From Oppiella nova (Eukaryota > Arthropoda > Arachnida > Sarcoptiformes > Oppiidae), in contig CAJPVJ010000650.1 in the NCBI GenBank assembly GCA_905397405.1, positions 1 through 20,747 on the forward strand: a DNA stretch of 20,747 nucleotides. The letters run 5' to 3'. Shown here piece by piece: positions 9,190-19,108 of this stretch (the stretch's first letter is position 1; every line of letters begins with the position of its first letter). The notes under the pieces are model-generated. The model was not told where the DNA came from. It did no database searches and was given only the letters and a program-made list of their open reading frames with translations. The translations under genes were made by a program, and so were the position numbers.

Positions 9190-10532
9190 ATGGAAACTAA
9201 AAGAAATATCATAAAACTCAATGAAGTATTGTCCGGGCATATGGTAATCCCATCAGCTGGGTCACATTTCTACAGCATTGGCCTCTCATTGAATAAACCT
9301 TTAAATGCCAAACGAAGTGCACTAAAGAACCCGATTCTGGTGTTTGTGATCCCTTTCCTATTCATTGTCCGACAAATCACTTTTCTATCAATTACTGAAC
9401 AAAGTCATGACTTTTATGCCATTATGGGTGACGCGACCTATTTTATGCACTAAAGAACCCGATTCTGGTGTTTGTGATCCCTTTCCTATTCATTGTCCGA
9501 CAAATCACTTTTCTATCAATTACTGAACAAAGTCATGACTTTTATGCCATTATGGGTGACGCGACCTATTTTCTGGGCATCAGAGTACCGGCCAGTGTTA
9601 TCTTTATCAACGCTATTATTATATCACTTTTGTCACAATTACTTAATTATTATAATTATAAGCATGGTATAATACCTAAAGATTTGCAAGTATTTCAAAT
9701 GCTTTCCGGTGTCATAACTCCAAGAAGTATTGGTATCGATGATCATGAACTGGTCCACAGATTATTAAAGTTTTCGCAAAAATCCATACTTTTTGCTGAG
9801 ATATCTGGAAAATTAATATTTTATGTCGTATTCCTGATTGTATTTATGGTGATGGCTACTAAGCAATCAATTTACCAGGTTATATTTTTGGCATTTCCAC
9901 ATAGTATTATGTATGGACTAATGGCTTACTATGCCTATCCCATCATTATATGGCAATTAATTTATTATTCAATAATAACTTTTAATTTTATTTTAAAGAT
10001 TCAATTAGTTAACAAAAAGATATACAATAATAATTTATCTAGTATCAATAAAAAACATATAAGATTAAATGTTTATAAAGTTATGTGCGAATTAAATAAA
10101 TTATTTGTAGAAATAAGTGAATATAATGACATTTATTGGTCTAAATTTCTAGCTATTTATTGGGTATTAATTAGTACAGTGACCAGTAATATAGTCTTTG
10201 TATCGATATTTGGCGAAACATTACTAACAGCCCGGTTAGCTATATCTGGAATCGGCATTCAATTTCTATTCACTTTATTATATGTTATACACTATTCATC
10301 CCTACTTTCTAATCAAACGGACAAAACATATGTTTATTTGAATTCATTGTTTATTGAGAGCCAAACACCGAAACTATTGAAACTCAAGTTAATGTCATTA
10401 ATCGAGAGATTGGGTCAAAAAAGGGTTGGATTTTACTGTTGGAGACTATTTCTAGTGAACAGAACCAGAGGTTATGAAATGCTTTCTCTGATTGCACTGT
10501 TGTTTATGAAACTCATCGAAATGTCCAAATAA
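9190..10532 (+). CDS. Gr-like seven-helix chemoreceptor 1, intronless, frame broken by a tandem repeat
   Basis: The frame opens at ATG 9190, is interrupted by a tandem repeat of period 128 (9318-9572), and continues to the stop at 10532. With one repeat unit it spans 1,215 bases (404 residues), a multiple of three. Several long hydrophobic segments are present. The C-terminal part aligns with the other Gr genes here: EYNDIYWSKF before a helix, then LMSLIERLGQKRVGF matching the MTYFERLSGAKKIGV block, and a last helix with GYEMLSLIALL in place of RY-x5-KF. Unlike its neighbours it has no introns at either shared position. It is the most divergent Gr in the window. The role, by family, is a ligand-sensing membrane channel of sensory neurons; the ligand is unknown. 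The repeat may be an assembly artefact, in which case the gene is intact. Confidence 0.72.
9318..9572. repeat. 127-base exact repeat at 128-base offset inside Gr gene 1
   Basis: Bases 9318-9444 recur identically at 9446-9572, with one extra base (A at 9445) between the copies. The offset of 128 matches the duplication in IR gene B although the sequences are unrelated. The unit covers the region encoding the first membrane segment. Confidence 0.95.
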
Positions 10533-11149
10533 TAATCTTGGTTGTTATATGTATGCCACTAATTATAAACTCCTTATAAAATATAATTGCATTTATATTC
10601 TTTAAAATAATTTAATTTATATTACATAACATATTTAAATGTAAATGAAATGTAATGGTGTAATATTGAGATCACAATATCTAATTTACTTAATATAATA
10701 AGTTTCGGGGAAAACGACTAAACAATTATTAGATATACTCTGTAGTTAAAATATAAACTCTGAAGATAATTGCTCAAGATAATTATTTAAAACAAACTCA
10801 TTCGTTAATAAATATACAGTTTCTAGTAACAATGTAGTTTCTAGTTGTTATAAAAAACATAAATATAATATTAAATAATTTTTAAAATAAATATATTAAT
10901 AATTTTTTGAATATCGATTAGTGTGAAATATATTCGTTATTTTCTATTGACTTATAAATTTTCTAAAAACTATTATTATAAACTATTTTATGATTCATAT
11001 TGTTTTGATTGATAATTTTATTTTCATGATTATTTACTAGGTATATTCAATAGGCGACTATGCTATATATTTATTGTGAATATTTTATATTAAAGATATA
11101 ATTATTTTTCAAATATCTAGCAAGGTCAGTAAAATACATATAAAATTAA
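10533..11149. other. Intergenic stretch after Gr gene 1
   Basis: AT-rich with no supported gene or repeat found by eye. It ends where similarity to the block at 19109 begins. Confidence 0.4.
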
Positions 11150-12791
11150 AATACTTAATTTATGTGGTCTACACATACTGTCTAAACATTAGTGCATTGA
11201 AACTTATTCTCTATGATGTAATTGACATTAATATCATATTTGCAATAAAATATGTCACATAAGTTTGTGTTGAACTGTGGTAATTGAAAAATCAATAAGT
11301 TATACTAAAAAACACAATACAATGCACGCTATTTACCATAAATGTATTTTCAAACTACGACTACTATATTCACAAACCATTGCAAGTGTAATTAGCTATT
11401 AGAAATTCAATCACGAATCATATTTACAGTTCATTTACTGAAAAACTTATAAACTGAAAAATAGTGGAATTAGAATTTAATACTCTAATTACATATAGAA
11501 TTTACATACTGTACCATTGCTATTATTTAGTTCATAATAACTTATAATATTCAATTTGGGTACTAATTATTTGTTTACGATAATATTTCCTATGATCATA
11601 ACATTATTAGGACATAGGTAACATATTTTAACAATTGACTAACTAGATCACTTAGAGTACAATATCTAAAATGAATAATATATTAGAGACAAAAGTGTCC
11701 CAGATTACAGTACCAGCAATGAATGCCCATAGTCGTTTTATAAATTTCTATGTGAATAAACTACACGCCAAATGTAATTTAGATAAAAAGCCATTACTTA
11801 TAGAATATATAGTTTATGTATTTTATTTACTAAATGCTGTCAAATATATTATTTGTTTTGTGAATAACACAGAGACTAGAAAAATACTATACGACCCGTC
11901 ATTATTCACGGGAGGTGTTCCCCAATACAACCGATTCATATTAATATTAACGTCATTGTTTGGTATGATTTGGTTCAAGAATTTACATTTATATCCATCA
12001 AAACGTTTGGTATCAACCATACATTTACTGGATATAATTAGGGGTAAGAAACAACCTGATTTACTATTTGAAAAACAAAACATCGATATCCGGGACATTG
12101 TATTTATTGCTAAGATTTGTTATAACGTTTTCATTAATACTTATATATTTTTCTGTAAGTATGCTTAATTCATTTTACTTAAACTGTTGTCATTAAACTT
12201 ATTGTTTAATTATAAAATATAAAATAGCAATCCTATACATTTATGTGAGTGTAACATTAATAATTAATAACTACAATCATTGGGAATTTATCGTATCATT
12301 CGTACCAATTATGATCAATTTTGTAATATTTTATGTCATACTATCGGACACAATGTTTTTCATATGCATAATACCCATCAAATATTATGTCATCCAACGA
12401 ATCATTGGAAGTCTTAACCAAAAGATAACTCATGTATTCAACACTTATAGCGAATTCCCACTCAATAGACTCGATATGTATAGAGATGTTAAGGATTTCA
12501 TAGTAAATCATAACGATTTGTGTGCAAAACTCGCCGATTATAACCACCTTTGGAGTCATTTAGTATTCATGGCATTTCTGTGTCTGATACCCATTAACCT
12601 GATAATCACCCATCAGTTCCTGTTTGAAAACAATAGACTGGAGTTCAAGATATTTTCCGGTTTTATGATCATTGTTTGCCATACATTTATATTTGTGTTT
12701 CAATTCATAGCAGCCTTACTCTCATTGAGAATCCATAGGTCGGCCAAACGGCTGTCCCAATTACAGTGGAAAGCCATGGGTTGGCCATATC
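11150..12791. repeat. Segmental duplication, copy 1
   Basis: This block aligns with 19109-20747. It covers about 520 bases upstream of Gr gene 2, all of exon 1, intron 1, and exon 2 up to the point where the second copy is cut by the window end. The coding parts differ at roughly 4-5 per cent of bases by hand count; upstream DNA has more changes and small indels. The left limit is sharp, near AATACTTAATTT. Confidence 0.88.
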
Positions 12792-13041
12792 GGCTAAGAT
12801 TCAAGATTAAGATTTTATGTTATTTTGAACGACTGGCCAGTGCTAAGAAAATTGGGATTACTACCGGACCATTGGGTACTGTTACAATACCATTGTTTTA
12901 TAAGGTTTGTGACATTTGAGGGTTTATTATAAATGTGAATAATAATAATGCTATGTTTTATTTGTTAATAAGCAGGTTGTGGTCAAATACATACGATATT
13001 TTATATTAATCTATAAGTTTGCTCAACAATTAAAGACCTAA
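11671..13041 (+). CDS. Gr-like seven-helix chemoreceptor 2, three exons
   Basis: Exons 11671-12154, 12228-12904, 12976-13041; introns of 73 and 71 bases; 1,227 coding bases, 408 residues. Intron 1 (gtaagt) is phase 1 and intron 2 is phase 0, as in Gr genes 3-5. Exon 1 holds the first two helices and the LYDPSLFTGG..QYN block. Exon 2 holds the middle helices, an intracellular-type linker and the CYFERLASAKKIGI block. The 21-residue last exon carries VVVKYIRYFILIYKFA, where Arg394-Tyr395-x5-Lys401-Phe402 matches the spacing of the Gr signature TY-x5-QF. The start ATG is the only one near the conserved beginning shared with the copy at 19634. Its near-identical duplicate lies 8 kb downstream. 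Ligand and function within the family unknown. Confidence 0.82.
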
Positions 13042-13575
13042 AAAATTGTATAATTATTTGAAATCATTATAAAATATTTTATATTAATTAAAATATAAAT
13101 TTAAGATTAAGCAATTAAGAAATTTTCAATTTAATTGTTAACTTTTATAACTTTTAATTTTTAACTTGTAATATACAATTGTTAATTTAAAAGATATCAT
13201 CATATTTGTTTATATAATTGTTATTTTTGTATTTATTAATTAAGTGTATTTCTGTACATCTATCTATGTATTTACTTATGCTGTTACATGATATTAAAAT
13301 GACATTGAAAAATGTGATTCATATATAATATGTTTTATTTAAAATATTATAAAGAATAACGGGAATTATATATTGATTTTTGTATAAAACATTTTTATTC
13401 ATTAGATATATTATTTAATAACTACTGTATTTGATAATTATTAATCAATATCTTTTCAATACTATGATTGTTTAAACAGTTTATATATTTCTCTTTAATA
13501 ATCCCATAAATGTACTAGTATAGCATTATCTATCATATTTTGCATTTTGAAATCTAAATACTAGTAATTAATAAG
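13042..13575. other. Intergenic stretch between Gr genes 2 and 3
   Basis: Very AT-rich, no supported gene. It should contain the promoter of Gr gene 3. Confidence 0.4.
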
Positions 13576-15000
13576 ATGTGGATATCAGTTAAAGTGAAGA
13601 ATTTATATTTCGTAAAACACACTCTACTCGATACCTATTTAGATGAAGTTCATCTTAAACTTAAAACAAAAAATAAAAAGTATTCATGGACATTTAAAGA
13701 ACGCATACAAATAGTGTGCTATTTAATCAATGTAATTAAATTTATGATATGTTTATTTGTTACCAAATATGACATAAGACTGTATTTATATGACATGACC
13801 CTATTCTGGCGCGGTATTAGTGTCTATCATAATCTCGTATTACTTATCACAGATGTATCCGGGTTAGTTATATTTATGATACTTCGTTTAAATATAAAGG
13901 AACCACACATCAAATGGACAGAATTGTTTGAAATTATTCGTGGTAATATGACGCCAGAATGCATACCCTTATACGCGACGATAGGTATAGATTTAAAAAG
14001 ATTACAATCATTTTCTCGCATTTTATCACTCATGTGTTGGTTTGATATGGTTTTCCTAGGTATGTTTACATTTATTTAATTCATTTTATTTCAGCATAGA
14101 TTATGTTTGAAAACATTTCTTTTTCAGATAATTATTTTGAAAACATTATACAACAGTTTATAATTGATATGTTTGTATATTTATTATACTTTAAAACAGT
14201 AACCCTGTGGACATTCCTTATGATATGGATTGATATAAGGTATTATACATACAAAACCATATTAATCGCAGCCATACCTCATTTGGCAATAAATGTGGCA
14301 TTTGTTTCACTGATCATTGATTGGCTTCGTATTGGATATTTATGTTCAATCATAGCATATGTGCTCATACATGGCATTCATAAAATAAACCAGATAATTT
14401 ATAAAGAATCAAAAATAAAATTAAAAAATTTAAGTACTACAATAAGTCGATTCATAAGCGAGCACAACCTATTTTGTCAAACAATTTACTACTATAACAT
14501 GATTTTATCCAGAATATATGTGTCGGCCATATTGACTATACTACCATCAAATCTCCTTTGGGTTTACCAGTTCCTCTACGAGGGTATGGAACCCGAAGTG
14601 TATATATTTATTGGGTCTGCAGTTATTTTATGGACAATATTTGTATTTGGATTGCAATATATTTTTGCTAGATTATCATTTAAAATCCACAGTCCGTGCA
14701 AACCCTTAGCTCGTATTCAATGGCGTCTGAATGGGTGGTCAATACGGTTGTCAACTAAACTCAAAGTAATGACATATTTTGAAAGATTGAGCGGCGCTAA
14801 GAAGATTGGTGTAACCGCGGGCTCTACCCATGTGCTCACACTTCCACTGTATTTTATGGTAACACATGATTAACGTTTTTTAACTAAATTATTATGAATA
14901 TTAATATGTATTTCTATTTAAATAGATTATAATCAAGAACATTCGTTATTTGATGCTAATCCATAAATTTGCGGCCAAATTAAGAATCAATAATTATTAA
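13576..15000 (+). CDS. Gr-like seven-helix chemoreceptor 3, three exons
   Basis: Exons 13576-14059, 14200-14858, 14926-15000; introns of 140 and 67 bases, phases 1 and 0; 1,218 coding bases, 405 residues. Hydrophobic segments lie near residues 44-62, 86-104, 147-172, 182-201, 263-287, 294-317 and 372-398, giving seven helices. Exon 1 has YDIRLYLYDMTLFWRGISVY; exon 2 has PLARIQWRLNGWSIRL and YFERLSGAKKIGVTAG, the conserved core of all Grs here. The last exon encodes IIIKNIRYLMLIHKF, with Arg388-Tyr389-x5-Lys395-Phe396 in the place of the family's TY-x5-QF. The exon-2 start is fixed because it gives the same 28 residues to the next conserved proline as in genes 2, 4 and 5. Closest relative in the window is Gr gene 4. 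Confidence 0.83.
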
Positions 15001-15306
15001 ACCTTCATTATATAGATGTTTATATAATTTTTTGTAATTTTTATGAACAATGTAGAGGTAGTGTATGTAAAATATAAGATATTGATTGTATTTTTCAGAA
15101 ATATAATACTTGAAAATATTGATTTGAGTTTTCTATTGTTTTTAAAACTTTATAATGGTAGTATTAAATTTTAGATCAATCATTGATTTCTATTGGTTAA
15201 CTTTTAATGAATAATCATTTTATTAATGAGATTATTCACTATTTCATGAAGGTTATTTAATAGAAATCATTTCGTATTATCAGTACAATTATAATAAATT
15301 AACAAG
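15001..15306. other. Intergenic stretch between Gr genes 3 and 4
   Basis: AT-rich, no supported gene; presumably the promoter of Gr gene 4. Confidence 0.4.
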
Positions 15307-16658
15307 ATGTCTATAACAATTAGAGTTAAAAATTCATATTTTGTAAAACACAGTATACTCGATACTTATTTAAATGAAGTTTATAATAAACTTAACATTA
15401 ATAATAATAATAATAAATATTTATTTTTTGAATATATACAGATTATGTGTTATATATTTAATGTAATCAAATACTTGATTTGCTTATTTATCACTGATTA
15501 CGACATAAGACTGTATTTATATGATATAACTCTAGGGATTAGTGCCTATAATAATCTCGTATTAACAATCAGCAATATACCTGGTTTATTTATATTTATA
15601 ATATTTCGTTCAAACATTAGGCAACAAATGTTCAAATGGACGGAACTGTTTAAAATTATTCAGGGTAATATTCACCCAAACAGTATTCCTTTGTTTGCTA
15701 TGATGAACATCGATTGGAATAGATTTCGTTCATTTGCTACCATTATGTCACTCATAGATTGGAGCTTGCTTACCTTTATGGGTACACCTTTAGTATACAA
15801 TTGTAATAAATTGATAAAATATTTTTTAATTAAATATTTTTAATAATTTACAGTAACTTTGTTCATTTCTATAACGATATGGATTGATATAAGCTATTAT
15901 ACCTACAAAATCTTATTAATCGCAGCCATACCTCATTTAGCGTTAAATATAGCTATTGTTTCCCTGATTGTTGATTGGCTTCGTATTGGGTATTGTGGTT
16001 TCATATTTGCATATATGTTCATAAATGGCATTGATCCAATTAACAGGACTGTTTATCAAGGAACGAAAGAAAAATTTTCTAACTTAACCAAGGCTATATA
16101 TCAGTTTTTGAGTCAACATAATGAGCTTTGTCAAACAGTATATTTATACAACATGTTTTGGTCGAAGATGTACCTGATAATTTTATTGACAATAATCCCA
16201 TCAAACCTATTATGGATTTACCAGTTCTTCTATAAGCACTTGGATCTTGAAGTCTATATATTTATAGGATGCACTGTAATTATCTGGACATTGGGTGTGT
16301 TTGGTGTACAATATTGTTTCGCTTATCTATCGAAGAAAATTCATAGTCCTTATAAACCGTTAGCTAGGATTCAGTGGCGTATGAATGGCTGGTCAATACG
16401 GTTGGCAACAAAACTCAAACTAATGGCATATATTGAAAGACTGGGAAGTGATAAGAAAATTGGTTTAACTGTAGGTCGAACAGATGTGCTCACACTTCCA
16501 CTTTTATTTGCGGTGGGTTTCAGTTTTTGAATTGTTTTGTGAATTTATTTTGAGTATTAATTCATTTAACATTTCTTTCTGAACAGATAATAATTAAAAA
16601 TATTCGTTATTTCATGCTAATCCATAAATTTGCCAACAAATTCAAGAATAATGCATAA
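15307..16658 (+). CDS. Gr-like seven-helix chemoreceptor 4, three exons
   Basis: Exons 15307-15781, 15854-16512, 16587-16658; introns of 72 and 74 bases, phases 1 and 0; 1,206 coding bases, 401 residues. It aligns along its whole length with Gr gene 3 (exon 2 has the same 659 bases): VKNSYFVKH near the start, YDIRLYLYDITL, IWIDISYYTYK, PLARIQWRMNGWSIRL and the ERLGSDKKIGLT block. The last exon carries IIIKNIRYFMLIHKFA with Arg385-Tyr386-x5-Lys392-Phe393. Exon 1 lacks the three residues FWR found after the TL of DMTL in genes 3 and 5, and has a poly-Asn stretch (residues 32-36) from an AAT repeat. Frame otherwise intact. A tandem duplicate of gene 3 is the simplest origin. Confidence 0.83.
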
Positions 16659-17125
16659 TAAACTAAATATGTTTGTTAACAATGATTTATTAAATTATAT
16701 TAATGCTATTATATTTGCAAATAATTTATTTTGAATTTTTAAATATGTGAAAATACAGCAAGTAGCATGAAATTCATAAATAAATTGATGTGTTTTTTAA
16801 ACAAAATATTTAATATAATTGTGGTTTAGTTTAAGATGCAAATGATTTTAGAAAATAGATCGAGAGAGAGGGAGAGAGAGAGAGGGAGGGAGGGAGAGAG
16901 AGAATTTGAGTCCTATGCGGCATAAGTTATACCAGTACATTAATATGTGTACATTATTGAAATATATTGAATAAGTCATTTTCTATAAAATCAATAAATC
17001 ATTAATCAAATACACAATTAATCATATTTTTAAGAACATCAAACGAAAAACTAAATTAATATAAACTTATGTACATTTATTTGAATATCATCATATATTG
17101 TATCACAAACATAAATAAAACTACA
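16659..17125. other. Intergenic stretch between Gr genes 4 and 5
   Basis: AT-rich without a supported gene, except for the purine microsatellite listed separately. An in-frame upstream ATG at 17069 could extend Gr gene 5 by 19 residues, but the paralogues support the later start. Confidence 0.4.
16862..16903 (+). repeat. Purine (GA)n/(GGGA)n microsatellite
   Basis: An uninterrupted run of G and A made of GA and GGGA units, unusual in a window this poor in G. It lies between two Gr genes. Confidence 0.9.
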
Positions 17126-18501
17126 ATGAAAACTACAATCAGCAATTTGTTTATATTTAGAAAATCATTGTTTGATTACTATATTAATGAAGTGAATCAA
17201 ATATTTAATACTAATAATAGGAAATATTCATTTATTGAAATTATTCAAATTGTGTGTTATTTAATAAATGTAATCAAATTTATAATTTGTTTATTTGTCA
17301 CTAATTATGACATAAGACTGTATTTATATGACATGACTTTATTTTGGAGGGGGATTAGTGTCTATAATAATCTCGTATTAATGATAGGAAATTTATCCGG
17401 GTTAATGCTGTTTATTATATGTCGTTCACATATCAACAAAACAACAATTAAATGGATAGAACTTATTGAAGTATTTAGAGGCAAAATTGATCCTGGTACT
17501 AATAATATGTATAATCTGATAAAATTTCGTTTAAATAAACCACGTATGCTATTGACTGTATTGTCAAATATTTGCTGGCTCATTTTTATTTCAATGGGTA
17601 AGTAATCATACTAATTTACTAGGAACATAACTTATCTAACAATTAAACATTATTTAAGTTAATTACAAAATATTTTCATAATTATAATTTAGTAATTCTG
17701 TGGACATTCCTTACGATATGGATTGACATTAACTACTATTCATACAAATCATTATTAATCGCAATAATACCACATCTTAGCCTAAATCTGGCATTTATTT
17801 CATTAATGAATGAATGGTTGCGACTAATCTATTGCCCACCTATTTTCATACACTTAGGAATTATGATGGCTAAATCAATAAACAGCCGGGTCCACGGCAT
17901 ACTAACTATTAAAAAATCACTTTTAGTTCGTAACCTAGACTTATATACAGCAATGAATGTATTCCTTCATGAACACAACGAGTTTTGTCACCTGATATAC
18001 GACTGCAACCGTATGTGGTCTCAGATCTACCTGTCCGCTGTGCTCGCGATAGTGCCCTGCAATCTCTTATGGATCTACCAGTTTTTCTTTGAGCACATGG
18101 AACTCGAGGTCTTTATATTGATCGGCACAGCCATTACAACGTGGACGTCTACCTTATTTGGGGTCCAATTTGGTTTGGCTTATATGAGTCGTGAGATTCA
18201 CGGCACGTGTAAACTGTTGGCACGTATTCAATGGCATCTGAAGGGATGGCCCATACGGTTGAGGACTAAACTTAAAGTAATGACATATTTCGAGAGATTG
18301 AGTAGTAATAAGAAAATTGGTGTCACTTGTGGTCCCTTATTTGTGATTACCTTCCCATTATTTTTCATGGTATGCATTACTTTTTAGTTTTTTTATTTAT
18401 CTAATAATAATGATTTTTATTTTCAGATTATTATCAAGAATATACGCTATTTTCTGTTAATATATATATTTTCGAATAAATTAAAAATGAATGAGCAATG
18501 A
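17126..18501 (+). CDS. Gr-like seven-helix chemoreceptor 5, three exons
   Basis: Exons 17126-17597, 17693-18369, 18427-18501; introns of 95 and 57 bases, phases 1 and 0; 1,224 coding bases, 407 residues. The start at 17126 (MKTTISNLFIFRKSLFDYY) was chosen because it aligns with the starts of genes 3 and 4. Exon 1 keeps NYDIRLYLYDMTLFWRGISVY; exon 2 keeps IWIDINYYSYK, LLARIQWHLKGWPIRLR and YFERLSSNKKIGVTCG and is 6 codons longer than in gene 3, in the linker after the fourth helix. The last exon encodes IIIKNIRYFLLIYIF, so the Lys of RY-x5-KF is Ile here (Arg390-Tyr391-x5-Ile397-Phe398). The 3' half of exon 2 is visibly richer in G+C than exon 1. Same role as the other Grs; ligand unknown. Confidence 0.82.
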
Positions 18502-18850
18502 AATTCATTTTATCATTAAAATCGTATTCATTAATATATTTTCTACATAATTAAAATCATATCACAATCTTCAATATGAGAATATTTTATTTTTATATAA
18601 TATTGTTATTATCAATCGTGCATAATTAATAAATTTGAAACAATTTCTTTTATTTACACAATCTATCGGTATAAGTATAATGCAGTATTTTATGATAAAT
18701 AATATTGTATTTATTTATTGGTAAGTTTTTCATTTTCCATACACTACAACATATACTATAAAATGTATAATTTTTAAAATATATTATTTAGAATTGTTAT
18801 TATTTATATAAATTTTTAATTATAATTTTCAATATAAACAGTATTTAAAT
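18502..18850. other. Intergenic stretch after Gr gene 5
   Basis: Very AT-rich; no supported gene. Confidence 0.4.
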
Positions 18851-19108
18851 ATGAATGATAAAAATATTTTCATGGACCGTTATTTATCTCGAGATAACCA
18901 AAATGCATATTATTATAAATGCAGTTCTTTGATAAAATATATAATGATTACACTAATTGTAATTACTGTGGCAAAACAAATTTATTGTTTAAATACTACA
19001 CGTGAGACCAGGCTTATTTTAGTAGATTACACGGAATTTCTAGGAGGTATACGGCAATACAACTCATATATTGTAATAAATATATTGGTTTTAAACATTT
19101 ACTTAAGC
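18851..19108 (+). pseudogene. Truncated Gr exon-1 fragment
   Basis: An open frame starting at ATG 18851 encodes about 86 residues resembling the first half of Gr exon 1: a helix (KYIMITLIVITVAKQIYCL) followed by TTRETRLILVDYTEFLGG and RQYNSY, aligned with NNTETRKILYDPSLFTGG and QYNRF in Gr gene 2. After IVINILVLNIYL the similarity stops, and at about 19109 the sequence becomes the upstream flank of the duplicated Gr block, where the frame ends at once at 19115-19117. The remaining exons of a Gr are absent. The simplest reading is that the segmental duplication landed in this gene. It is not closely similar to any complete Gr here, so it represents a separate lineage. Confidence 0.68.

Noticed and set aside
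11823-12559. Long minus-strand open frames inside Gr gene 2, conserved in the copy at 19786-20515
   Set aside because: They are antisense to Gr exons and conserved only because the sense gene was duplicated; they have no domain features or independent conservation.
17069-17125. Upstream ATG of Gr gene 5
   Set aside because: The extra 19 residues have no counterpart in Gr genes 3 and 4, whose starts align with 17126.
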